Source of the DNA: Phallusia mammillata
Taxonomy: Eukaryota > Chordata > Ascidiacea > Phlebobranchia > Ascidiidae
DNA length: 64,000 bases
Assembly (NCBI GenBank): GCA_003260075.1
Contig: QLIY01000458.1
Location: 1-64,000, forward strand
Reading direction: 5' to 3'
Position 1 is the first letter of the stretch. Each line of letters begins with the position of its first letter. Shown here piece after piece: positions 48,396 through 59,808 of this stretch. The notes beneath the pieces are model-generated. The model ran no database searches. It had not been told where the DNA came from and saw only the letters and a list, made by a program, of their open reading frames with translations. Both the position numbers and the translations under genes were made by a program.

Positions 48396-50724
48396 TCCCA
48401 CTATCATATAACCAATACAAAACAATTTGCAGGCAAATCAGCCATTGGATTATGGGCCCCTGCATAAGTTTGCGATGAAGATTGGAGAAATTAAAAAGAA
48501 GTTTTCTGACCGAGGGATAATTGAGGAATGTCCGATCCGAACTTATCTTGTAACGGCCAGAAGTGCTGCTAGTTCTGGGCTGCGAGCTCTGAGGGTAAGA
48601 CTTCTCAAACATCAATGATTGTGTGTAAAAGACTTTGTCATCACTAATTCAACATTTAAATACATCACAATTTTCTACAAAGGCCTTTATCATCAATTAT
48701 TCGAAATTTAATTGTATTATAAATAAGCTACAAACATGCTGCTTTGACACAAAATGTCTAATCAGTGCAGCTGGTGACAAGACATTGACCTTGCATCGAT
48801 GATTCAACACTTCAGTTTGGTGGGAGTAACAGGGCAAATACTGATTTTTAATTTTACATTTGCAGTTGAAGCACAGGTCTGGTCATGACGACTAAAAGCA
48901 ATCAATCAATATTATTATCAAGCCCAATTAAATGTGAATGACATGTTTCCTATAAGAACTGAACCCCAGCATTGTGGGTTGGTTAATGAAGCAAAACAGA
49001 ACGAAAATCCTATTCTAATTACACGCCAAACCGACATTTGTGAAATTTCCTGTCAAAAACACCTGTACCACTTCCTCTACAGTTTTTTACATATTATTAT
49101 GGATTACTATTTCCACATATACATGCTTGCAGGATATGCTATTGTTAATTCCAATAATGTTTTAATAGTTGACATACTAGCTTCATATTGAATGAATATC
49201 CTTGTATCCAACACATTGCTCTTATTAAAACAACTTTGGATGTTGACAGTATTAAGTAAAAATTTGCTGAAACATGGGATGTGTCTGAACTCATTTATTG
49301 GATGCATGTGTTGGTTTCAAACCAGACTGGGCATTTTATGGCCCATGAGCCGTATTCGGCCTGTTGGCTGTCCCTGTCTGGCCCGCATGAGGTCAAGTAA
49401 ATTAAGACATAAATAAAAAAGGTCCATTTTAGCTGTGCATGGGGGGGGGGAGAGCGAAAATCCTATTCTAATTACACGCCAAACCGAGATTTGTCAAATT
49501 TCCTGTCAAAAACACCTGTCCCACTTCCTCTACAGTTTTTACATATTATTATGGATTACTATTTCCACATACACACATTTGCAGGATGTGTTATTGGCAA
49601 TTCCAATGATGTTTACATAGCTGACATACTAGCACCATATTGAATGAATATCCTTGTATCCAACACATTGCTCATACAACTTTGAATGTTACAGTGTTAA
49701 GTAAAAATATGTTGAAACATGGGATGTGTCTCATATATCACTTATTTAACTCATTTATTGGATGCATGTGTTGGTTTCAAACCAGACCTGGGCATTTCAG
49801 AGCCTGCGTGCCACATCTGGCCTGTTGGCTGTCCCTGTCTAGCCCGCATGAGGTCAAGTAAATTAAAACATAAATCAAAAAGGCCTATTTATGCTGTGTG
49901 TGAAATATGACAGTTTTTGTTTTTATTTCGAATAGACTGCAATTGGTTTTAGCTAAGCAAAAATATATAATTCAATGCTTTTTGCAATGAGAAAAAATAA
50001 ATTGAGCAGAATTGTTGGTTCGGCTCTCAAACACAATTCAGCTTTTTTATGTGGTACCTTTTAAAAATTAATTGCCTACCCCTGTTTTAGACTCTCAGAG
50101 TTTGGGGTTTAGACATTGATGAAGCTCTGTTTCTCGCCGGAGCACCAAAAGGTCCCATACTGGAAAAAATTAAACCTCATTTGTTTTTTGACGATCAAAC
50201 GCGCAACGTTGAGAGTGGATTGGAACACGGTGTCCAGTCTGCTCATGTGCCGTACGGGATTGCTCAAAAATCAGCATCAAAAACTGGAACTGGTTAAAAT
50301 GTCAGGGTGATATTTTGTAGCTGGGGGGGGGGCAGTGTTGTTTTTATTTTGAATAGACTGCAATTGGTTTTAGCTGAGCAAAAAAATAAAATGCAATGCT
50401 TTTTACAATCTTTTACAAAAATTAATACTAAGCAGAAATGTTGGTTCAGCCCTCAAACACAATTCAGCTTTCTTATGTGGTGCCTTTTGAAAAATTAATT
50501 GCCTACCCCTGTTTTAGACTCTCAGGGTTTGGGGTCTGGACATTGATGAAGCTTTGTTTCTGGCCGGAGCCCCGAAAGGTCCGATTCTGGAAAAAATCAA
50601 ACCTCATTTGTTTTTCGACGATCAAACTCGCAACGTGGAGAGTGGATTGGAACACGGTGTTCAGTCTGCTCATGTGCCGTACGGGATTGCTCAAAAATCA
50701 ACATCAAAAACTGGAACTGGTTAA
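41454..50724 (+). CDS. NT5C1A: Cytosolic 5'-nucleotidase I (NT5C1A/B family)
   Basis: Exons of one complete copy: 41454-41618, 42396-42563, 43612-43741, 45131-45253, 46515-46681, 48433-48594, 50518-50724, giving 373 residues, close to the usual 360-370. Phases agree throughout. The product hydrolyses nucleoside monophosphates, mainly AMP, in the cytosol. Hallmarks are [68 protein letters not shown], the HAD-like [30 protein letters not shown] and [13 protein letters not shown], ending at HVPYGIAQ plus a short Ser/Lys/Thr/Gly tail. The N-terminus is acidic ([14 protein letters not shown]) and not conserved. Exons 3-7 each occur twice because of haplotype interleaving (second copies: 43035-43164, 44263-44385, 45934-46100, 47003-47164, 50091-50297). 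The A or B paralogue cannot be told apart; an ascidian may hold a single ancestral gene. Confidence 0.93.
41818..41979 (-). mobile_element. tRNA-derived SINE in nucleotidase intron 1
   Basis: On the minus strand a tRNA-like head (GGCAAAGTGGTTAGTGCAAC, then GTGGGTTTGAATCC as B-box) is followed by a body containing cattgctccaaccc and ending attaaagtcaccaactt. The copy at 62921-63085 on the plus strand has the same order, and 50905-50955 carries a fragment of the body. Confidence 0.65.
42948..43034 (+). other. Run of 87 G: assembly junction at nucleotidase exon 3
   Basis: The G run replaces the acceptor and the first codons of exon 3 copy A, which continues at 43035. An intact copy with its acceptor is at 43612. 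The block 42850-42947 recurs at 43446-43550. Confidence 0.8.
45721..45847. mobile_element. Palindromic miniature element in nucleotidase intron 4
   Basis: The arms 45721-45765 and 45803-45847 are reverse complements (agagctcttctggcaattg against its inverse) around a 37-base loop. The other haplotype carries a partial, more diverged copy at about 46337-46445. It is a typical short hairpin-shaped non-autonomous element. Confidence 0.6.
46190..48147. mobile_element. hAT element split by the inserted second haplotype
   Basis: The left end CAGGGGTCGCCAATCTTTT starts at 46190 and the right end GGTTGCCGACCCCTG stops at 48147. The flanks are identical (tattaagt at 46182-46189 and 48148-48155). The real element is roughly the pieces 46190-46326 and 48007-48147. 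The segment between the G runs (46337-47995) is the other haplotype, which carries an empty site at about 46794-46804. Confidence 0.75.
48354..48394 (+). other. Run of 41 G: assembly junction before nucleotidase exon 6
   Basis: It separates repeated copies of atcccactatc just upstream of the second exon 6. No biological reading. Confidence 0.75.
49786..50084. mobile_element. hAT-like element directly before the last nucleotidase exon
   Basis: CAGACCTGGGCATTTC with GGCCTGTTGGCTGTCCC is followed about 300 bases later by TTGCCTACCCCTG, then immediately ttttag and the final exon. A related left end is at 49323. The flanks tttcaaac and ttttagac agree at 6 of 8 positions, compatible with an old target duplication that includes the splice acceptor. 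The other haplotype has the same right end at 50499-50511. Confidence 0.45.
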
Positions 50725-53642
50725 AATGTCAGGGTGATATTTTGTAGCTTTTAGTTTTTTATTTTTGCGCACTTTGGTTGAACAAAACTTGTTTAGTTTT
50801 ATTAAATACTTGGCTTCCCCATTGAACTGCTGGTCTGACTGTGGTTTTTGTGGATGTTTTATTCATTCTTTGGTGTTGGTGGTTATGCTTCTCTTTTATC
50901 TAAAGTTTTCCACTGGGTTGGAGCATTGCTGCTCAAGTTTGTTTTTATTAGGGGTACAGCAATTACAAAATAGGTGGCAATATACTGATTATGTAATATA
51001 AAAACAGTCTATTAAAGGTGATTATTTTTATGATTAGTGTTTTCTTATACATTGTGTTTAAATTGAACATCATAATTTAATTTCAAAGTAAAAATTCGAG
51101 CACCTGATTCATTAAAAGCAAATTGCAGAAAAGTTGAGAAAAATTATAAACAAATTTCATCACAAAAATCACGAATTGCAATATTTGCGCCATCTCTTAC
51201 ATTATGCTAAGAGACTTATTCTGTTTATGGGTTTAAATTGTTTGAATTGCCATCAAAAGAGTATATTTCTTGTATTGCACTTCCAAATTCTTTATATTCT
51301 GCTTAGCACTGTATGTTTGTATATAGTTGTTAACGTGCAGAACTGACCAATGTTTTGAAGCTTTTAGTTGTTTAGTTAATTTCTAACAATTATATTCCAT
51401 TGTTAAATGCTGCATTTCCTGTGTACATTATGCACATTTGTACTTTGTTTTTATGATGTGGATATTGACTTTACTTTTTATTCTCAAAAGGAATAATTTT
51501 AGTCATTTTTTTATTCAATTGTTAATGACCATAACTTCAAAGTAAAACGTACTTCCAAAAACAAAAGTAAACAATATTTTGGCGTTATCTGTATGAACTG
51601 AAAACATGGTCACAAATTATTAAAGTCTTTTTGAAAATTTCCACCAGCTGGTTTACTGCAAATATAAATGTTCATTTTTCCACACATTAAAAATCAAAAT
51701 GTGAAATGTATAAATATTTTAATTTTTGTTATTTTTATGTAGTTTTATGTCTGCTATTTACTTTTTGCATCGCTTTAGGTTGTCAAATGTTCTTCACATT
51801 TTTCTGCAGTGCCACCGTTTGTTTCTAAATTTTATTTTCCCAAATTATCAGCTTTCATTGTAACATATGCAGTAATTTTAGTCGACATATATTTATTGTG
51901 ATAAACAATGTCAACAATCAATCCAGCATAATATAACAAGGGCTTGTCACAATTACTATATTGCGATTGTTTACTTATTTTGCTCCGAACTAGTTCCAAA
52001 CCTAAAATACAGTTTGTGGAAAAAATTACTGGTATTTTTATGCTTAAAATGAGGCTTTAGAAAGATACATAACAGTGTTATTTTAGCTACAGCAGAAATT
52101 ACCATTAAAAATCAGTAAGCTATAACAGAATGCATTTGACAATCATTCCATAAAAACAAAGCGACTGTTAACATTTTCTTATTTACCCCATACCATGGTC
52201 ACATTAGAAAATACAATTCAACACTTCAACAAACTCATGAATTAACGAATATGTGGGTTCAGTTTTTGGGCCTCGTTTACAGCATTTCGCTAGTGTGCAT
52301 GCAATGTAAGTAAATCACACCCGGTTGAATGTCAGTAAACCGAAACATGTAAAATTTATCTATAAAGGTGAATTTAAAATTAAAAACCTCTGGATTATAA
52401 TTTATAACAACATTCCAACATAAAAAATACAAATTTACTACAGAATAAAATGGGGGGGGGGAACTAGGCTATAAGTGTGGAAACAAAGAAAACCGTTAAA
52501 GTAGGACACACACAAGGTTGGTGGGGGGGGGGATATCTATAAAGGTGAATTTAAAATTAAAAACCTCTGGATTATAATAACAACATTCCAACATAAAAAA
52601 TACAAATTTACTACAGAATAAAATATGAAAATAATCAAATGTAAACGATTAACTATAGACTGGAGAGTTATAGAGCGGTGCTTAAAGAGCATTGAAGGCA
52701 TATGCAGAAAACCTTAGGTTTACAGAACTTATATAGATATGGCTTTGCAAAGATGCATAAAGTCAAGGAAGAATCATGTTGTAAGGTTAAAAACACACAA
52801 TTTGAAAGTTTAAGAATTAAAATAACACAAACAGCTCTTGTATATACAACACTTGATTAGATATAAAGTACAGATTGAACTTGTATGATATGTGGCATAG
52901 TATAGATGTATAAAAGTCATTAAAAAGGAAGATTTATCTTGTAGAAGTGTAAAACTCTCACAAATTCACAGTTTAAGAATGAAAAATAGCACAAATAACT
53001 CTTGTCTATGTTGATATCACACGAAATGAAAAGAGCAATGCAAGTTTGCAAAACTGGTTTTAAATCTACGAAAAGCTTTTACAATAAAAAACAAACAGTA
53101 ATGGTAACACACTGGCATAGAAAAGTGGCTTAGGTACAAACATGACTGCTTGTATATGATGAATACGATTCTATAACAAATGCCTTAACAATTGATATTG
53201 CCATTGTCGGAACAAAAGTGCAATTTCCTTTAGCACATATTAAATTAAAATCTCCTAAATTCTTTAAAAACGATTAAAACAACGAACAGTAAAAACAGAA
53301 CAGTACACATTTTGATCAGGAACTACAATCGTATCAGGAACCGTGTCAATAGAAAGTAAGAACACAAAGTAGTGCAAACACTCATATTTGAGGTGTAAAA
53401 TAATCTAATGGGCCCAAAGCAAAGAATTAAATTGTGGCATTTGATGTTGGTCATGGATTTTGAGTGGTAACTTAATCAAAACACACAAAAATCTATCTAC
53501 ATTTTGCTCTTATTTTAACCAAAAGTGAAATGGCCAAAAATAGCAACTCAAATGTGTATTCGTATTTGTAGGTAGAGAAGCAGTGTAAATCTAGTGAAAA
53601 TGAATCTAAAAACATAACAATCTTGGCCAGGTTTTGTACTGA
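50725..53642. other. Gene-free stretch between two convergent genes
   Basis: The nucleotidase (+) and the second KEN gene (-) end on either side, so this contains both 3' UTRs. A SINE-body fragment lies at 50905-50955. Two G runs (52452, 52524) flank a haplotype repeat (52355-52451 against 52535-52625). No exon is supported. Confidence 0.6.
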
Positions 53643-56600
53643 TTATTGAGATGGTAAACGACTTGTAGTTGCCACCACCATACTTTCTTCAACAAGAGAA
53701 TGGGTCGAGCCATCTGCCAACTGTGATGCTTTGACTTTTGGGACAACATGGGGAGTTATAATGACTTCAACAGCTGGAATTAGTGCCTTCGGATCTTCTG
53801 GGTCGCTTCCGATGCAGAAAACAACTTTGCTGTGTATAAAACTTTCACAAGTACCACAAAGAAAGTCAGATATAGAGAAAAATTCAACCTCTACATCCTG
53901 TTCAAGTTTTTTACTCCCCAAGTAAACTCGAATAATGCTATCCCGTTTTGCGGCCATACCACATCCACTTGAACTTCCAAACAAAATCAAACCACCTTTT
54001 AGGTTTTCCAAAATTTTGCTTAGGCCACCTTTGCCTTTAAACTCTGGAAGGTTGATGCATTCAAGGCTAGTTGACGTTGATGCATAATCTGGACCAACTA
54101 TTCTTACAGGAGTGTTGAGATTTATAATTTTGTCAAGGACGTTTACTCTACTGTACTGTACCTCCATATCACACCGGAATAAGTCTTCCTCTAAAAAATA
54201 ATATTTATTAAACATAATCATCATAAAAACAAGAAAATAGTCAAAAAAGCAAATTCTTTGATGCCAACCTTTTTTACATTTTGTTTTATGAAGCCAATAT
54301 AGTATCACATATTATTTACATAGGACAACACTACATTATAAAGTTAGTTTAAAAAGTACATCATTATCATGTATTTTTACATTAGGTCTGTTTATATCCA
54401 TAATTTTGTACAAAACTGTTCTAATTTATTTTGTTTGATACATTCAAGTGGGGGGGGGGAACCACCTTTTAGGTTTTCTAAAATTTTGCTTAGGCCACCT
54501 TTGCCTTTGAACTTCGGCAGGTTGATGCATTCCAGGCTGGTGGATGTTGATGCATAGTCAGGACCAGTTATTCTTACTGGAGTATTGAGATTTATAATTT
54601 TGTCACAGACTTTCACTCCACTGTACTGTACCTCCATATCACACCGGAATAAGTCTTCCACTAAAAATAATATTTATTAAACATAATCATCATAAAAACA
54701 AGAAAATATACAAAAAAGCAAATTCATTGATGCCAACCTTTTTTACATTTTGTTTTATGAAGCCAATATAGTATGGGGGGGGGGGTTTAAAAAGTCTTCA
54801 TTATTATGTATTTTTACATTAGGACTGTTTATATCCAAAATTTTGTACAAAACTGTTCTAATTTATTTTGTTTGATACATTCAAGTTCCCATAGTGATCT
54901 GGAGCACTTTTTTGGTGCAGTTGATTTTTGCGTGCTGGAAAATAAACTCACCAATTATTCCATATTGCTTTGCTAAAGATCTGACATTGTCTGGAATATT
55001 AGGTGTCCGATGTTGGAATTTTTCAGCTACTTTATGGCTTGGAGCTGTAAAACAATTTACATGATGATGTTACTGCTAAATTAAATGTTTAAACTCTAAA
55101 ACTTTAACATATGCAGCCAATTCCCTTAACTGTTTTCTTGTGTCACAAATCTTTTCGAAGCAGTGTTATAAAGTAAAAAAAGGTGAAGGTGAACAATTTT
55201 AATTTTAACTACATAAAATTAATGCGACAAAAAATTTAAACATCTGTTTTTTCTTCTTACACTTGATGAATTTTATACAAAAAAGGTTTGTTTAATTTTT
55301 GTGAATTTTAGGCATGAAAAACATTACACATCTTTAAATAAACTTTTGATGGCAAAATGCATAGTCGAGTATTGTTCATTGAGCAGTTTTATTACAAACA
55401 ATCATCTTTTTGGCGTCCTATACATCTTGTATAGCGATTGTTTATAATAAAACTGCTGGATGAGCAATACTTGGCTATATAAAACATCTATGTTCATGCC
55501 AAATGTTTGGGTGGGAATTCATGCCCTAACGGTGTCACATTTTAACAAGTAGTTAGACATGCACATACTGACATGCATAAATGTTGTTGGTGGACAAGGT
55601 AACATCTTCTTGTGGTAAAGTTAAACTAGTTTCTCCTGACCTGAAGATTTAAACATTTGGATAAGTTTTTTCTCCATATACTAGCAACAAAACAAATATC
55701 AGTTCTAACTTTGGATAGAAGTCTCCTGGTATGTTTCTGTTTCTGAACACCTCGTACACATGAGCAAGTAACTGAGGGTAAGGCTCTGTTAGCCTTGTAA
55801 TAAAGATGTCTGGGTCATATGAAGAGTTATCCAAACGCACACCAAGAACTTTTTTAACTTGGCTTGGTGTTGCCTTGTCAGTCAGATGCTGAGCCTGAAT
55901 GATGTGGAATTGTTTTGTTTTATGCTATCAACATTTTTACTACATGCATTCAATCAATCAAACATATTTTTCAGGATTCTGGTTAATTGCAATCCAGGTA
56001 AACACAAANTATGAAGAATTATCCAAACGCACACCAAGAACTTTTTTAACTTGGCTTGGTGTTGCCTTGTCAGTCAGATGCTGAGCCTGAATGATGTGGA
56101 ATTGTTTTGTTTTATGCTATCAACATTTTTACTACATGCATTCAATCAATCAAACATATTTTTCAGGATTCTGGTTAATTGCAATCCAGGTAAACACAAA
56201 TTGGGTTTTTATTGCATAAAACCCAAACTGAAGCCTATTCATTAATTAAACAATACACCTGATTTTATATTTCATTTATTTACAAGAAAGAGCTTGACAA
56301 ACTGAAGTAGTTTCAACCGAAATCTTACTTACAAGGTTTCTAATTACACGAAGCAGGCCTCGAACATCACAACAAGCATATATTCCTGTTCTTCCATCCA
56401 AAAATTTAGCGTCAAAAGGTAAGAGACTGGGAGAGATTGCAAACTTGACATTTTTATTGCTGCTCTCTTGTAGGAGGTCTCCTTTATAAGTTTGTAAGAC
56501 ATGGATAACTTTTGATAAGTTTGTGTCAGACTTGAGGTGTTTGCATACTGTCTGGAAAAATAATTTTTAAATGGATAAATGTAAATTTTTTTTTTTTAAA

Positions 56601-59161
56601 TTTAAGGACACCAGGCCCACGGTCCTGGAATACTGAGATTTATATATGAGTGAGCCGTGATCGTTGGTCTGCGTAAACGCTTCAGGGCTGATCCCAGTTA
56701 TGAATTTGTGATCATCTTTTTTAAAGGAATAATGGATTTATATTTGTCTTGTCACTATTTTTTCAAGTTATTTATTGTTGATAGTAGGAGTGGGCCAAAC
56801 CTGCAAATGATCTGTTTGGTCGAGCACCCTCGGGTGCATTATGACATCACAATCGTCATCTTTTCCGTGCAAGTTTTACAAGGCATTACAAGGTCGCTTA
56901 CATCACCTGTGGCGTATTAAAGCTGTACAGGGCCTAGTACGCATTTTTTTGCGGATCTCTCATCACCAGTTGTACTGATGAGACCTTATAGGTCGAAACA
57001 GTGTGCACTGTCTGCAGCTTATCATTTATTGGCTCTATAATTTTACACATTTCAAAATCTGTTTTTTTAAATTTAACATAAACCAGCAAAGTGTTTTCAT
57101 ACGGTAAACATCAAACATACCTTCACCTACCTCATAGTAGAATATTTTTCGTTGGGATGGCCAATATAAAGGATAGTGTATTACATCTTCTATTCTGTAT
57201 CGCTCACTTTCTTTGTTGCAGATCATTTTTTTAATCAAAGCTACAGCACAGACCGCTTGCTCCTTTGTTAAACCATATAGTTCTAAAAAATGCAAAATTA
57301 TTTCATTGTATTGTTTTGGCACCACACACGTCTCAAAAACCTGGTCTGTTGCGTAGATTTAAAAAGTTTGCTCGATTTTCTTTGTTAATTTTTTTCTGCT
57401 GCAAGTCAGAAGTTTTGCCAAATAAATGTTTTCCATCAGAGAAAAGATAAAACAAAACCAATCCCAAAGAAAATATATCAGCTGATTTTCTCTGCAATAA
57501 AATACAATATTATAGGATCCAACTTTATAAAACACAGATGGCATATTTCATAGCTTAAATTAATAACATTACATTTGTTCTTTTGTTGGTACTAAATGCT
57601 ACATAATTACTACTTGTTACCACATTTTACTGGGTGTAACCGCATGGTAAACAGTATACTACATAATGTGGTCAACGGTTTGAGGAACATAAGAATACAA
57701 GCCCTAACAAAGGCAAATGAGACCAGGTTGTGGTGTTACTTCATTACAAACCTTCTCCCCAACCCGAATAGCTCTAAGCATCAGTGTTTTCAAAAGTCAG
57801 AAAAATTAAAATTTTTGTATAAAGTACATTTAAGCCCATTAGAACTGCTCACCATGCAGTATCATGTGGTATTTAGTACCACTAAAAAATACCCACCGTT
57901 TTCGCAGATTCTTTTGAGCATTCTGGTGCAGTAAATCCTATGCCTTCAAAATCAGCTGAAAATGTTCCAGACATATTTTCTGGAAGAATTTTGCTGAACC
58001 CAAAGCTCGATAACTTGGCAGTTGTTACTCCATCAAGGCGCCTCATCAGTATATTTTTTGGATGAATACCTCCATGTACTAAAATGTAAGCAACAGGTTT
58101 CAAAGTTTGTGGCAATGTTCACACACATGAAAAGGATTATTTTTTGTGAAAAAAAATCTGTTCATTTGATTTTGGTTCAATTGGTACATATTAGAATGTT
58201 TGTAAGCATTTATGTACACAGTAGGTCAACTTTACAATCTTGAATCAAACTTTTTCAACATTAGACTTCGTATTAATTTTTCTTTAATTTACCTGCTGTG
58301 AAAAAAGTTTGGAAAACCTTGCTTAGATTTTATGTGTACAAGCACTTACTTATCTTTTTCCTGTGCAAAAACTCTACTCCCTTGCAAACTTGCTCAGCTA
58401 ATTTGATTTTAGTAACATCAGAAAAATACTGCTTAGGTGATATTCCAGATATGGTATGGTTTGTTAATGGCACAAATTGTGATGTATTTTCTACAAACTG
58501 TACACAAAAGCAAAAAAATTCAAATTGTAATAAAATGAAAAGAAAATAACAAACAGTATTTACCTGACTTAAATTGCAGTCGCACAATTCCATCATAATA
58601 ATCGGTTCTGGATTCTAAACAAAATATTTTAAAATAGCATACTTTATAATGCTGTTTGGGTTTGTTTAACGCCGTTATCTACACATTTAGTAGAAAAACA
58701 TTATCAGTAATAGTTTCCTTTTCCAACATTAGCATACAGGATATGACAAAAATTGCATTTACAATTATGTTTTTCTATTAGCAACAGATTACATGAAGTT
58801 TGTTTTTATTCTTGCTAGCAGTTGTTATGTTTTGGAAATTACTTGGCAACACAGTTTTTCAGCTGCAATACTTCTGGAATAACTTAAATTTTAAGCTTAA
58901 AATCAACTTTCAAGCAACAAGTTGACTTAAGCTGCAGACAGTGCACAGTGTTTTAACCTATAAGGTCTCACCATCGCATAGAATGCTGCACTGATGAGAC
59001 ATTATAGGTCGAAACAGTGTGCATTGTCTGCAGCTTATCATTTATTGGCTCGGTGCTTTCAATTTGACTTAACTTGTGGCAAATACTCACCAATCTTGAT
59101 TCTTCGAAAGTTGTAAAAAAGTTTATAACGTTACTGCATTCTCCAGCAATAGCTCTCAAAT

Positions 59162-59236
<75 letters not shown>

Positions 59237-59808
59237 CCATGCTTATCTTTGAAACTATGTAGCAAACACAGCATAAGTCAATTTAATACAGTATTTATTT
59301 GATTGTAAGCCACGGCTTATATTGTTTTTTACCTGCCGTTTGTGCGGCATACATTTTAATTTTATACCAAAATTATTTCTAAACTTCAATTTTTTTATTT
59401 GGGGTTCAAAACTAGTATGCATGTTCAGATTATACGTCGATGTATGTTCTGTTGGGTACAGCTATCAACGTGACTAACAGACATGGGCAAAAGTTGTATT
59501 CTGTAGCAATATAATGACCTGTTATGAAACAAATAGTATCTAACATCCCAGCATGTGGCTTACAATCGAGGGCGGCTTGCATTATTTTTTTCAACATTTC
59601 AACATGCAGCTTATAATCGAGGGCGGCTTACAAATGAGGGCGGCTCACAATCGAGTAAATACGGTATACAAATAATTGCAATCTCAGTTCAATATTTTGA
59701 TGTTTCATCAAATAGTGTAATAAACTTTTTTTAAACTTACATCTGAACTTCGGATCCATTGCTGCCTCGCAACGATATATTTGTAATTCGAGTAAAATAT
59801 GATGCCAT
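53643..59808 (-). CDS. Sensorless pseudokinase-KEN endoribonuclease-like protein (RNase L/IRE1 family)
   Basis: Exons on the minus strand: 59808-59741 (ATG at 59808), a cut exon 59163-59091, 58614-58564, 58497-58350, 58078-57897, 57491-57341, 57282-57131, 56551-56333, 55894 to about 55710, 55044-54952, 54190-53643. Phases agree except after the 55894 exon, where a small exon is probably missed. At least 620 residues are visible. There is no signal peptide, lumenal, membrane or ankyrin domain; the kinase fold starts almost at once. The hinge is PIIMMELCDCNLSQ. The catalytic loop reads IIHGGIHPKNIL (HGG for HRD) and the DFG position is SFG, so it is a pseudokinase. APE is present, as is SADIFSLGLVLFYLFSDGKH. 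HYPLYWPSQRK opens the KEN domain; VRGLLRVIRNLAQHL keeps the RN and His of the RNase active site, and FITRLTEPYPQLLAHVY follows. A C-terminal domain of about 180 residues is unfamiliar. The exon with the Gly loop and VAIK lysine is lost in a 72-G run. RNase activity is inferred. Confidence 0.8.
54451..54784. repeat. Haplotype duplicate of the last KEN-gene exon 5' part
   Basis: 54460-54660 repeats 53992-54190 with about 7% change, including the acceptor. It alters a few residues (VNVLDK against VKVCDK, RIVGPD against RITGPD, GAG against GTG at the split first codon). G runs bound it. A second allele is more likely than a second exon. Confidence 0.65.
55800..56210. repeat. About 190-bp tandem duplication at an N in the second KEN gene
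   Basis: The block from about 55822 to 55987 is repeated almost exactly at 56012-56200 after an N at 55989. It duplicates the 5' part of the exon starting AQHLTDKATPSQ and its acceptor. Near-identity and the N point to an assembly overlap that was not collapsed. Confidence 0.7.
56590..57035. repeat. Mixed dispersed repeats in a KEN-gene intron
   Basis: 56600-56690 matches the repeat at 27850-27890 (cgatcattggtctgc-type segment). 56960-57035 is a copy of the gtgcactgtctgcag family (gatgagaccttataggtcg then gcactgtctgcagc). Confidence 0.45.
58931..59034. mobile_element. Palindromic MITE (104 bp) of the gcactgtctgcagc family
   Basis: It begins gctgcagacagtgcacagtg and ends in the inverse, gtgcattgtctgcagc, with inner inverted motifs cctataaggtctca and tgagacattatagg. 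Single-sided copies at 13896, 16283, 47310, 48755 and 56960 show a family dispersed in introns across the window. Confidence 0.65.
59164..59235 (+). other. Run of 72 G: assembly junction in the second KEN gene
   Basis: It cuts the exon whose 3' part reads AIAGECSNVINFFTTFEESR on the minus strand, and explains the missing glycine loop and catalytic lysine segment. Confidence 0.75.
59298..59655. repeat. Unclassified dispersed repeat
   Basis: The segment has repeated gcttacaatcgagggcggct motifs and ends caatcgagtaaatacggtat, with an inverse-looking gattgtaagccacggctta at the left. The terminal pattern is that of a DNA transposon remnant. It lies in intron 1 of the second KEN gene. Confidence 0.4.

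Noticed and set aside
44263-50724. Mutually exclusive duplicated exons in the nucleotidase gene
   Set aside because: The introns are duplicated along with the exons and G runs separate the blocks; the encoded peptides are almost identical.
53643-59808. Calling the minus-strand gene IRE1 (ERN1)
   Set aside because: It has no signal peptide, lumenal domain or membrane segment and is a pseudokinase; the KEN core is closer in pattern to RNase L.
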